DNA of 64,000 bases from Mongoliibacter ruber. Lineage in GTDB: Bacteria; Bacteroidota; Bacteroidia; Cytophagales; Cyclobacteriaceae. The stretch covers positions 1 to 64,000 of the forward strand of contig NZ_PVTR01000004.1 of NCBI RefSeq assembly GCF_003003005.1, written 5' to 3'. Under the pieces are notes generated by a model. That model did not search any database, was not told the origin of the DNA, and worked only from the letters and a program-made list of their open reading frames with translations. The position numbers and the translations under genes were made by a program. This document shows, one piece after another, positions 8,453 to 16,542 of this stretch (positions are counted from its first letter, which is position 1; each line of letters begins with the position of its first letter).

Positions 8453-9637
8453 TCATATTATAATAGACTTCACGACAGTGACAACCCGATTCAAATCTTT
8501 TTCAGAAAGGCTTGAACCACTAGGTAGACAGAGACCTTGTTCAAAAAGGCGCTCAGCGATATCACTCCCATAAAAAGGGAAATCTTTAAAAACAGGCTGC
8601 TTGTGCATTGGTTTCCAGAGAGGCCTGGATTCAATATTCTCTTTTTCCAAAGCCAATCTAACCTGCTCACTGTCTACTCCGCCTGACAATTTTGGGTCAA
8701 TCAGGATACAGGTCAACCACCTGTTTGAATAGAATCCTTCCGGTTCTTCCAAGAAGAAAAAGCCCGGTAGATGCCCCAACTGATTTTGGTAGTACTCAAA
8801 GTTAGCCCTTCTTGACTGCACCCTTTGGTCAAGAACCTCCAACTGCCCCCTTCCAATTCCTGCCAGCACATTGCTGAGACGGTAGTTGTAGCCTATTTCT
8901 TCGTGATGGTAATAAGGCCTGTTTTCTTTTGCCTGAGTGGATAAAAACTTTGCCCTGTCAATCCATGACTTATTTTTTGAAAACATAGCTCCCCCACCTG
9001 AGGTGGTAATGATTTTGTTTCCATTAAAAGACACCACTCCTATATCACCAAATGAACCACAATGCTGCCCATCTACTTTTGACCCAATAGCTTCAGCGGC
9101 ATCTTCTAAAACTGGGATTTGATACTTAGCGGCAATCGCACAGATTTCTTCGATCTTTGCCGGCATTCCGTACAAATGAATAGGGATAATTGCCTTTGGC
9201 TTTTTTGCAGGGGAATCTCCAACAAGACTTTTAAGAGATGGGTTTTTCTCCACTATGCTGCCATCCATACAATCTTGAATCGCTTGCTCCAGCAAAGCAG
9301 GATCCATATTCCATGTTTCATTTTCTGAATCAATCAATACTGGAATACCTCCCAGATATCTTACAGGATTGACTGAAGCACAAAAAGTCATGGATTGGCA
9401 GAGTACATAATCTCCAGGTTGCACATCCATCAAAATCAAGCTCAGGTGAATCGCAGCAGTGCCGGAAGTCATCGCCAAAGCATTTCCACAGCCAATACGG
9501 GCTACTAAGTCTCTTTCAAACTTATCTAAATTTTGTCCTGCAGGAGCGATCCAATTGAGTTCAAATGCTTCCTGTATATAATCTATCTCCGAGCCTCCCA
9601 TATGGGGAGGAGATAACCAAATTTTCTCTTGTTGCAT
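8453..9637 (-). CDS. DegT/DnrJ/EryC1/StrS aminotransferase (PglE-like)
   Basis: A 394-residue PLP-dependent sugar aminotransferase. It begins IWLSPPHMGGSEIDYIQEAF, typical of PglE/WbpE-type enzymes. It shows the substrate-pocket MTSGTAAIHLSL near 57, the PLP-contacting EDAAEAIGS near 178 and the Schiff-base Lys in SFNGNKIITTSGGG near 207. The predicted reaction is transamination of the 4-keto sugar from the CapD-like dehydratase. The final codons overlap the edge of a short dispersed motif (8431-8460), so the C-terminus VKSIII may have been shaped by repeat insertion. Confidence 0.9.
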   Translation of the reverse strand: MQQEKIWLSPPHMGGSEIDYIQEAFELNWIAPAGQNLDKFERDLVARIGCGNALAMTSGTAAIHLSLILMDVQPGDYVLCQSMTFCASVNPVRYLGGIPVLIDSENETWNMDPALLEQAIQDCMDGSIVEKNPSLKSLVGDSPAKKPKAIIPIHLYGMPAKIEEICAIAAKYQIPVLEDAAEAIGSKVDGQHCGSFGDIGVVSFNGNKIITTSGGGAMFSKNKSWIDRAKFLSTQAKENRPYYHHEEIGYNYRLSNVLAGIGRGQLEVLDQRVQSRRANFEYYQNQLGHLPGFFFLEEPEGFYSNRWLTCILIDPKLSGGVDSEQVRLALEKENIESRPLWKPMHKQPVFKDFPFYGSDIAERLFEQGLCLPSGSSLSEKDLNRVVTVVKSIII

Positions 9638-9680
9638 AACTTACAAATATTAGAAAAAAAATCAATTTTAAAGCCTGTAA

Positions 9681-9688
9681 CAAACATA
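9681..9688 (-). promoter_or_regulatory. Putative -7 element of the aminotransferase gene
   Basis: TATGTTTG on the minus strand (TANNTTTG) lies about 44 bp before the ATG, with a TTTG at 9713-9716 (24-bp spacer, long for the consensus). Confidence 0.35.
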
Positions 9689-9754
9689 TTTAGATTTAAT
9701 GGCAGTAAAATTCAAACTACTCTAGCCCCAAGTTCTAAACAACACTATGAAACC

Positions 9755-11437
9755 TCAAAAATGATACACCATATTCATCAGGCCCAATAAAGAATTTTTG
9801 TTTTGATTGGAAGCGGGAAACAAAGTAGCTTCTGAAGGAAAACTTCCCTGCCATTGGTAATTGTAGGCCCTGATAGCCTGTAGTCTTCCTGAAAAAATAA
9901 GGTTTTGCCAATGGTGTGCAAATATCACTCCCCCACTAAGGTCCACCCATGGCTTGCTGACAGGTGCAAAAGTGGATACTGCATAAAAAAAGTCAGCATT
10001 GCGCTCTACACGTTCAAGTAGCAATCCCAATTTGGAAAAACCCTTAACCCAGGAAACTTCCATGGTCTGCGAATTGCTGCCCGTACCGATACTGCTGCCG
10101 AAGTTTTGACCGAGATTTCCAAAACCATACTGTCTGGAATGAGTAGCCCAAGAAGCTCCAAAGCCAGATAAATATCTTATTGATCGGTTTATAGACTCTT
10201 GTTGCTGTAAAATCTCTGACCTTACCTGAATATGCTCCCCGTTTGGCAAATCAAACAGCTTGTTAAAGCCAAATAAATAAGCCCTGGCATGTTCGGGATT
10301 TAAAATAAACTCCCTCCAATTGAGGTTATGGTCTCTTCGTCCATATTCAAAGTAAAGTTCAGCTTTGGCTTTTTTAAACTGGTACCTAGCAAATACAGAT
10401 ATTTGCTGGTCATCAGGGTCGATCTGTCCTGTAACTTGTTCCTCTTCAAGGATGGAGGTGCTTTCTTTGGTAATCCCCATAAAGACTGGGAAAAGACTGA
10501 TAAAATCATTTCCCAATGTTGTAAATGATTCCTGAAAAATTCTGTTGGCCCCTACATGCAAGCCAGGTATCCATTTGGGAGAGTAAGTGACAGACAAGGC
10601 ATTCACATACTTGTCTCCTGGACCTTCACCTCTTGAAATGTTGTTGAGCTCTGGACTTTGTGAAAGCAAACCTTCATAGGTCCTGATGACTCCTGAAATC
10701 ATCTGAAATTCAAAGTTTCCCAAAAAGGTCTTTGCAGGTTTGAAGGTATTCAGAGTCAAGTAAGGAAAACTAGGTGCTGCATTCCCAAAAATCAATCCTG
10801 CAAATTGCCCCGGTCCCCAAAACAATCCAGCGGTAGACAGACCTGCCTCAATGCTGCCGATCCGGGCTGTAAGTGAGGAATTGCCAAGAAATGCTCTTGA
10901 ATACGCCCCTCCATGTGGGCGCTCGGGTTGGTTACTCCTTCTTAAAATTGAAAAATACAAGTTGTTGATCCGTGTAGATTCTTGGGGGTCAAAACCAGTA
11001 AAACTACTGTTTTGCGAAGAAATCAATTCAGGCTGTACCTGAAGGTGTAAAAACTTATACTTCATATAGATCCCGGCAGAAGTATATGACTGTAAACCAG
11101 CTGTTCTGCTCATGGCACCTAAGTTTAGTCCATAAGTCCTTCCTGTAACAAATTTGACATTTTGATAAAGGGGCAATAGCCCAATTGAAAAATCTTTTTT
11201 CTTTCCACCACTCACCAATTCTTTCACCAAAAAGGTAGAGTCCATCAAGTCCATATATTCCAAATCCAATGGCCGCAAAAGGAAAGAATACCCACTTGAC
11301 GTGCTGGTATCCAACAAGGCATTTCTTCGCGCTACTTCTTCCATTATGGTCCAACCGGCAGGAATTTGCTGGGCATTCAGGGAAAATAACTGAAGACCAA
11401 ATATGAAAAGTAAAATAGATCTAAGTCTATATGACAT
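9755..11437 (-). CDS. Wzi-like capsule-assembly outer-membrane protein
   Basis: A 560-residue predicted outer-membrane beta-barrel. It has an N-terminal signal peptide (SILLFIFGLQLFSLNAQQ), then many alternating strands with aromatic girdles and a C-terminal strand ending in MVYHF with a terminal Phe. The pattern (LNLGAMSRT, RIGSIEAGLSTAGLFWGPGQFAG, YFEYGRRDHN) fits the capsule assembly Wzi family (PF14052), which in Bacteroidota is common next to polysaccharide genes. The role is probably anchoring or organising polysaccharide at the outer surface. It is separated from its upstream neighbours by a 1.2 kb repeat cluster, so it probably has its own promoter, which I could not identify. Confidence 0.82.
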   Translation of the reverse strand: MSYRLRSILLFIFGLQLFSLNAQQIPAGWTIMEEVARRNALLDTSTSSGYSFLLRPLDLEYMDLMDSTFLVKELVSGGKKKDFSIGLLPLYQNVKFVTGRTYGLNLGAMSRTAGLQSYTSAGIYMKYKFLHLQVQPELISSQNSSFTGFDPQESTRINNLYFSILRRSNQPERPHGGAYSRAFLGNSSLTARIGSIEAGLSTAGLFWGPGQFAGLIFGNAAPSFPYLTLNTFKPAKTFLGNFEFQMISGVIRTYEGLLSQSPELNNISRGEGPGDKYVNALSVTYSPKWIPGLHVGANRIFQESFTTLGNDFISLFPVFMGITKESTSILEEEQVTGQIDPDDQQISVFARYQFKKAKAELYFEYGRRDHNLNWREFILNPEHARAYLFGFNKLFDLPNGEHIQVRSEILQQQESINRSIRYLSGFGASWATHSRQYGFGNLGQNFGSSIGTGSNSQTMEVSWVKGFSKLGLLLERVERNADFFYAVSTFAPVSKPWVDLSGGVIFAHHWQNLIFSGRLQAIRAYNYQWQGSFPSEATLFPASNQNKNSLLGLMNMVYHF

Positions 11438-11545
11438 CTTTTGATGAATTGAGTCCCCGGAATGGTGAACTAGAAAATTATTATGACACTTAATTTACAT
11501 ATAAAGGTAGTTTATTTTTGTTGAAATTTAAATATGGGAGAGTTG

Positions 11546-11665
11546 GGGAACTGATGAAGTGACGAATTGATGAACTGATGAACTGGGGAATTGGGGAATT
11601 GATGAACTGGGGAATTGACGAAATGGGGAACTGGGGAATTGACGAAGTGGGGAAATGACGAAGTG
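11546..11665 (+). repeat. Degenerate 8-bp tandem array, 15 units
   Basis: Fifteen contiguous octamers follow the pattern [GG/AT/AC]-GAA-[C/T/G/A]-TG (for example GGGAACTG, ATGAAGTG, ACGAATTG). The 8-bp phase is kept throughout. It is non-coding and lies upstream of the wzi-like gene. Confidence 0.9.
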
Positions 11666-12141
11666 GAGGGCTGGTTGTAAATTGTTAAAAGTTAAAGGTT
11701 AGATGTTGGGTTTGTGATAGTGTGCGGGCTGTCCTCATTGTGCAGTTTGGTGGATTGATGAACTGACGAAGTGATGAACTGATGAACTGGGGAATTGACG
11801 AAGTGACGAAGTGGGGAACTGTCGAACTGGGGGATTGGGGAATTGGCTGTAAAAGGTTAAAAGTTAAAGGTTAAATGTTGGGTTTGTGATAGTGTGCGGG
11901 CTGTCCTCATTGTGCAGTTTGGTGGATTGATGAATTGACGAAGTGAGGGATTGATGAACTGGGGAACTGGCTGTAAAAGGTTAAAAGTTAAAACTTGCCC
12001 CGGCGAATGTCGGGGGGTTAAGTGTTGGGTTTGTGGTAGTGTGCGGGTAATCCTCTTTGTGTAGTTTAGTGGATTGATTAATCGACGAACTGATGAACTG
12101 GGGAACTGACGAACTGATGAACTGACGAATTGACGAATTGT
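11666..12141 (+). repeat. Higher-order repeat: linker plus octamer array, three further periods
   Basis: A conserved linker of roughly 75 bp (TTAAAAGTTAAAGGTTA, GTTGGGTTTGTG, TAGTGTGCGGG, TCCTC, GTGCAGTTTGGTG) alternates with octamer arrays of about 12, 6 and 9 units at about 11752-11845, 11926-11972 and 12070-12141. The third linker has an inserted CCCCG/CGGGG hairpin at 11998-12015. The octamer count varies between periods while the linker is conserved. Confidence 0.85.
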
Positions 12142-12213
12142 GAGGCCGGCAGGTGTACTCTAGGACTACTCTCAGGGGCCATTTTTGAAATTAAAGGTTG
12201 AGCACTTTAGGTT

Positions 12214-12254
12214 TTGAGCTGTTAGTGAAGACACTAACAGCGGCTTTAGCTCAA
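12214..12254 (+). repeat. Nested hairpin module
   Basis: An outer stem TTGAGCT (12214-12220) / AGCTCAA (12248-12254) encloses an inner stem GTTAGTG/CACTAAC with loop AAGA (12221-12238). The inner stem is a variant of the TGAGTG-AGGA-CACTCA hairpin found elsewhere in the family, with both strands changed so pairing is kept. At 30930-30946 the same outer stem exists without the inner one (loop TAT). Confidence 0.75.
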
Positions 12255-12264
12255 GACTCAAAAA

Positions 12265-12285
12265 TCCGAAGGCACAACCTTCGGA
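12265..12285 (+). repeat. TCCGAAGG hairpin
   Basis: A perfect 8-bp stem TCCGAAGG/CCTTCGGA with a five-base loop CACAA. The reverse-orientation copies are at 30899-30919 and 31231-31251. Confidence 0.85.
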
Positions 12286-12299
12286 TAACACACCACCTT

Positions 12300-12652
12300 T
12301 ACCAACAAATGGAATTTTTAGGGCCTAAAATAAAAAATAAGCATTAAGAGCATCAATTCGCTTTAGTCCTTAGACTTATTTCTATTGTATTTCTACTGTA
12401 TTTCCACAATATATCTACTTTATTTCTTTCGCCGCCGTGAGTGTCCTCACTCATGGCCATTTAAGCCTTTAGAACCTGCAATACGCTAGGTTCTTAATTT
12501 TATCCCGATTCTCTTCGTTCTCGGGATCTACATTACACTACGATTTCTATTTATTTCAATCGTATTTCTACTGTATTTCAATCATATTTCAACTTTACAC
12601 AGATTCTCTTCGTTCTCGGGATGTACGTTACACTTCGATTTTAATCGTATTT
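12300..12652 (+). repeat. Repeat module with 11-bp phased units and hairpins
   Basis: Contains the TAGGGCCTAAAATAAAA block, 11-bp GAAATA-type units (read on the minus strand) at about 12380-12420 and 12542-12595, a TGAGTG/CACTCA hairpin at 12438-12453, and two TTCTCTTCGTTCTCGGGAT copies. The same content appears inverted at 30.66-31.08 kb. The module runs right up to the stop codon of the sugar-transferase gene. Confidence 0.85.
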
Positions 12653-13207
12653 TCATCCTTTCCTAACCCTATCTCCTGATCCTTTTCCAAAGACGGTCAT
12701 AAAAATAAATTTGAAGTAATAAATGAAATTAAACTCAGCGATCATCTGCGCATCGGTTACTGCCAGTAATTCGGGGGTAGACATATCAATTTTCTGGACT
12801 TGAGCCAAACCTGTAATTCCAGGCCTGATGGCATAGACCCCTCGTTTTTTCCTTTCCTTGATCAACTCATGTTGGTTTGGTAAATTGGGTCTTGGCCCAA
12901 CCAAACTCATGTCTCCTACCAATACATTCCATAACTGAGGCAATTCATCCAATTTGGATTTTCTCAAAAAGCTCCCAAATGGCGTAATGGAATTAGGATT
13001 TGCGAGGTGGGTAGCGACAGATTGGGTATTGATATGCATGGACCTAAACTTGGCCAACATAAAAGGCTTCTGATTTTTACCTACCCTTTCCTGCCAAAAG
13101 ATAGGTGAACCAGTATCCCAGATTCCAATAAGTAAAAGAACAATTATCAATGGACTCAAAAGTATAAGTCCTATGAGGGAAAAAAAGAAATCAAAAATGC
13201 GTGTCAT
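12653..13207 (-). CDS. PglC-type initiating sugar transferase (small polyprenyl-P phosphoglycosyl transferase)
   Basis: A 184-residue monotopic membrane enzyme of the bacterial sugar transferase family (PF02397). It has one N-terminal re-entrant hydrophobic helix (FFFSLIGLILLSPLIIVLLL), a KFRSM motif near 54, and the catalytic Asp-Glu pair in LRKSKLDELPQLWNVL followed by GDMSLVGPRP. It transfers a sugar-1-phosphate onto undecaprenyl phosphate. The short length matches PglC/WbpL-associated minimal enzymes rather than the long WcaJ type. With the PglF/E/D-like genes a diNAc-bacillosamine-type donor is plausible. It overlaps the upstream epimerase gene by 4 bp (translational coupling). The repeat cluster starts at its stop codon. 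Confidence 0.9.
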   Translation of the reverse strand: MTRIFDFFFSLIGLILLSPLIIVLLLIGIWDTGSPIFWQERVGKNQKPFMLAKFRSMHINTQSVATHLANPNSITPFGSFLRKSKLDELPQLWNVLVGDMSLVGPRPNLPNQHELIKERKKRGVYAIRPGITGLAQVQKIDMSTPELLAVTDAQMIAEFNFIYYFKFIFMTVFGKGSGDRVRKG

Positions 13208-14103
13208 TTGCTTTCGAATGATTTAAAGGTTTTCAATAGGCCATCTTTGGCGTTAATTGGAAGTGGTTTCCCTATTGCCTTTTTCAATTTATGGTTACTT
13301 ACCAGATATGATTCCGTAAGTTTTTCCAGTCGTTCTGTGTTCAGAGGTAGTTTTATAACATCTCCAATCTTTGCAAGTCCTTTGATAGTATTTTGTGAGA
13401 ATTTTAAAACCCTAGGCCTTTTGCCCTGAGATTCTGCGATCAGCCCGATCAATTCATTGGTGGAAAAAGAATTATCATCAGCAATATTGTAAACACCCGT
13501 AGGCACATCACTCCTACTAAGCAATTCCTCCAATACAAATACCAGATTGTCTATGCTGCAAAATGACCTTTGGTTCTCAAAAGCACCCAAAGGCCAAGGA
13601 AATCCTTTTGAAACCAAAGAATACAGGAGGTTTAGATTCCCTTTGTTTCCAGGTCCGTGGATCATACAAGGACGCAGAATGTATACAAACTTATCATCAG
13701 GAAGCCCTGACAAGATATACTCTTCGGCCATCTGTTTGGATTTGCCATATGCTGTCTGCGGGTCGGATACCATATCTTCGGTCAAGGACCCCTTAAGCTG
13801 ATCTTTAACAGCCTTTACAGAGCTGATAAAAATAAAGGTCTTTGCCTCTTTATCAGCAAGGAAAATATCAAATAAACGCTGCGTCAATTCAAAATTCACC
13901 TTATAATACTCACTTTCCTCAGAAGTATTCTTTAGGTCATGAGCTTTACCTGCAAGGTGAATGTATACCTCTGCAGGTGAAATTTCACTTGGAATACCTC
14001 CCCTTAAACTTACCGGAATCAGCTCAAACAATTCTTTATCCTGTAAAGAAGCAAGGAGATTTTGTCCAACAAAGCCAGTTGAACCGGTTAAGAAAATTTT
14101 CAT
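13204..14103 (-). CDS. NAD-dependent sugar epimerase/reductase (extended SDR)
   Basis: A 299-residue extended short-chain dehydrogenase. It has the glycine-rich LTGSTGFVGQNLL at the N-terminus, AGKAHDL after strand 3, a Ser-rich SSVKAVKD near 95, and the catalytic YGKSK near 118. The family includes the 4-epimerase/4-reductase genes (WbpV/WbpK, FnlB-like) commonly found beside a PglC-type transferase. The likely job is to finish or epimerise the UDP-sugar loaded by that enzyme. It overlaps the transferase by 4 bp and follows the GT2 gene by 3 bp. Base composition is normal here, and the AT-rich island begins at the next gene. Confidence 0.82.
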   Translation of the reverse strand: MKIFLTGSTGFVGQNLLASLQDKELFELIPVSLRGGIPSEISPAEVYIHLAGKAHDLKNTSEESEYYKVNFELTQRLFDIFLADKEAKTFIFISSVKAVKDQLKGSLTEDMVSDPQTAYGKSKQMAEEYILSGLPDDKFVYILRPCMIHGPGNKGNLNLLYSLVSKGFPWPLGAFENQRSFCSIDNLVFVLEELLSRSDVPTGVYNIADDNSFSTNELIGLIAESQGKRPRVLKFSQNTIKGLAKIGDVIKLPLNTERLEKLTESYLVSNHKLKKAIGKPLPINAKDGLLKTFKSFESK

Positions 14104-14106
14104 TCT

Positions 14107-14859
14107 TTATTTTGTAAACAAAAACTCAAAAGGTTTTAAAAAATATTTAGAATATATCATCAAATAGTTGGAGTAAACGCCGTTTTCTTTGCACGCACGA
14201 AGTATTTCCTTGTTTAAAGTGATCAAGCTTTTTAATCCACTTGTACTTGCCCCTCCCATTCTCATTTTTGTAGTTATTAATGGAAGATACTTCCAATTAA
14301 TACTATTTTTGAGTAAAAACCTTATCAACAATTCATAATCTGCCGCTATTTTATAATCAGTTTTATAAAAGCCCAGGTGATCAAAAAGGTCTCTTCTAAC
14401 AAAAAAAGAAGGATGGGCAGGCATATAACCCCATGCAAATTTAGATGGGCTCCATTTTTTTGAGGAATATTTTCTTATAATCTTATTCTCGTCGTTAGAA
14501 TTAACAAATACAATATCTCCTATTGTTGCCATTAATTCCTGATCTTCAAACTCCTTTGCTATTGTTGACAAAACTTGATTATCAAAAAAAAAGTCATCAG
14601 AGTTGATTATGCCTACAATATCACCTGTAGCCAACCGAATACCCTTATTCATTGCATCGTATATACCTTGGTCAGGTTCTGATTTAAAAGTTGTAATTAC
14701 ATCATTATTATTCTCTATCAAATTAATTGTACCATCGGTGGAAGCCCCATCTATTACTATATATTGAATACTATGATAATTTTGTGCTTTTACACTTTTG
14801 ATAGTTTCAAGTAATGTCTTCTCAGAATTATATGTAACTGTAATTAAACTAATTAACAT
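14107..14859 (-). CDS. Family 2 glycosyltransferase
   Basis: A 250-residue GT-A enzyme. MLISLITVTYNSEKTLLETI at the start, VIDGASTDGT, the EPDQGIYDAMNKGIRLATGD segment and the metal-binding INSDDFFF near 88 are classic for GT2 (WcaA/WcaE-like). It is soluble or peripheral with a short basic C-terminus. It overlaps the acetyltransferase gene upstream by 7 bp and belongs to the continuous assembly operon. Acceptor and sugar cannot be deduced. Confidence 0.9.
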   Translation of the reverse strand: MLISLITVTYNSEKTLLETIKSVKAQNYHSIQYIVIDGASTDGTINLIENNNDVITTFKSEPDQGIYDAMNKGIRLATGDIVGIINSDDFFFDNQVLSTIAKEFEDQELMATIGDIVFVNSNDENKIIRKYSSKKWSPSKFAWGYMPAHPSFFVRRDLFDHLGFYKTDYKIAADYELLIRFLLKNSINWKYLPLITTKMRMGGASTSGLKSLITLNKEILRACKENGVYSNYLMIYSKYFLKPFEFLFTK

Positions 14860-15407
14860 GAAGAAATTTTCCTTTCTCTTATTTTTAATGCCGGGTTACC
14901 TTGGTAAATACTATATGGATTTAAATTAGTAGTTGCAACCGACCCAACTGTTAAAATAGAGTGCGAAAAACATTTAACTCCTGGGCAGACAACAGCCTTT
15001 GCTCCTATCCAGACTCCTTCCTCCAATAAAATCTCTCCTATAATCAAATCAAAAGTTTCTTTTTTATAATTATGATTTCCACAAAGTAACATAGCTCCTT
15101 GAGATATACATACGTTATCTGAAATGGAGACCATCGCTAAATTATCTATCCATACCTGCTCACCTATCCACACATTATCTCCAATTTCTAAAAACCACGG
15201 ATATTTGATATTGACGTTTGGCTTAATTAGTACATTTTTCCCAACGCTAGCTCCAAAAATTCTTAGTATTCTAGTTTTAAATTTTGAAGGAAAAATAAAA
15301 CTTGACTTAAAAAAAAACATATTTACTAAATACCAAAGTAAAATCTTAACCTTACTACCTGGCTTATAAAAGCTATTATCAAACTTGATAAGACTAATTT
15401 TATTCAT
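14853..15407 (-). CDS. WcaF-like hexapeptide acetyltransferase
   Basis: A 184-residue left-handed beta-helix acyltransferase. Hexapeptide turns run from ASVGKNVLIKPNVNI through GDNVWIGEQVWIDNL, with the catalytic-type His in LCGNHNYKKETFD and the closing VWIGAKAVVCPGVK and YQGNPA loop. It is close to the WcaF colanic-acid acetyltransferases, which O-acetylate a sugar in the repeat unit. It lies between two glycosyltransferase genes with a 7-bp overlap downstream and a 7-bp gap upstream, consistent with decoration of the same glycan. Confidence 0.87.
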   Translation of the reverse strand: MNKISLIKFDNSFYKPGSKVKILLWYLVNMFFFKSSFIFPSKFKTRILRIFGASVGKNVLIKPNVNIKYPWFLEIGDNVWIGEQVWIDNLAMVSISDNVCISQGAMLLCGNHNYKKETFDLIIGEILLEEGVWIGAKAVVCPGVKCFSHSILTVGSVATTNLNPYSIYQGNPALKIRERKISSC

Positions 15408-15414
15408 AAGTATG

Positions 15415-16542
15415 TTATATAATAAAATCAGGCTTTTCTCTTAAACCTAGGGTCCACTCATACAATCGAAGAGTTTTACTACGTATGTTATTAATAGCAT
15501 ATTTTTTTTCAACCAAATCTCTACCATTTTTACCCATCTTTAATAGTGAACTATGATTACTAGTCATTGCTTGAACTAGAGCCTTTTCAATACTTTCAAT
15601 ATTAGTATCTACCCACCAGCCTGCATTATAAGTCTCCAACTCTGACCAAGGAGTTCCTTTTGTTGTAATTACAGGCAATCCATATGCCATAGCCTCAATT
15701 ATAACAATCCCAAAATTTTCACTGTAAGTTGGCAGAATAAATAAATCGGAACTTTTAAACATTTCATCTTTATCATTATCAAACATAGGTCCTAAGATTT
15801 CAATTTGATCATTCATTTTGAAATTACTTAACTTTTTATTTAATGAATTAATATATTCTTTTTCGCCATTTCCGACTATCTTAATTACCCAGTCTTTTTT
15901 TAATTTTTCATCGATATTTTTCCAACTATCAATCAAAAGCTCAATCCCCTTTTTTTGATGGATTCTTGAAAGAAATAATATTGTTTTTTTTCCTTTTTTT
16001 GAATGGAAACTAGGCTCAATCTCAGAAACATTTATTCCATTAGGTATGACCGCTATTGGGTTTACAAATCCCAATATCCTTAAATTTTCAGCCTCAGTAG
16101 AAGAAGTTGCATGCAAACAAGCAGCATTGTTTAAAACCTTATTTTGAAAAAGAGCTCTTGCTATTTTTTTTTTATGCTTTCCTTGCAGCAAAGCCCAAGG
16201 TTCAAGCATTCCATGCGGAGAAACTACATAAGGAATCTTTAACCTTTTGGCCTTTAGCCCCACAATATTTAAAATTGGACTCCATAAACCATTAATATGG
16301 ATTAGGCTTGGTTTATTTGATGAAACTTCCGGAATTTCACTTAAAACTTGTTTTAAGTTTTTAAACTCGACATTTACTCTTTCATTTAAATTTACAGGGT
16401 CAACAGAATAATTCGAAATTACTGAAAAATCAATTTCATTATCCATGCTATCAGTAATCTGCTTGACATACATTGAAGTGCCACCAGCAGATTTTTCTAT
16501 TGAATCGATAATGTGGCAAACACTTATATTTACTTTATTCAT
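15415..16542 (-). CDS. Family 4 glycosyltransferase
   Basis: A 375-residue GT-B enzyme. The N-terminal acceptor domain has the SPHGMLEPWALLQGKHKK motif often seen in capsule GT4s. The C-terminal donor domain has LFLSRIHQKKGIELLIDSW and the E-X7-E motif in ENFGIVIIEAMAYGLPV near 275-290. It uses a retaining mechanism. It overlaps the upstream glycosyltransferase by 8 bp. The sugar specificity is unknown. Confidence 0.9.
   Translation of the reverse strand: MNKVNISVCHIIDSIEKSAGGTSMYVKQITDSMDNEIDFSVISNYSVDPVNLNERVNVEFKNLKQVLSEIPEVSSNKPSLIHINGLWSPILNIVGLKAKRLKIPYVVSPHGMLEPWALLQGKHKKKIARALFQNKVLNNAACLHATSSTEAENLRILGFVNPIAVIPNGINVSEIEPSFHSKKGKKTILFLSRIHQKKGIELLIDSWKNIDEKLKKDWVIKIVGNGEKEYINSLNKKLSNFKMNDQIEILGPMFDNDKDEMFKSSDLFILPTYSENFGIVIIEAMAYGLPVITTKGTPWSELETYNAGWWVDTNIESIEKALVQAMTSNHSSLLKMGKNGRDLVEKKYAINNIRSKTLRLYEWTLGLREKPDFII

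Noticed and set aside
11546-12141. Possible CRISPR array
   Set aside because: The repeated unit is 8 bp, tandem and without unique spacers. The ~75-bp linker is conserved, not variable, and no cas gene is present.
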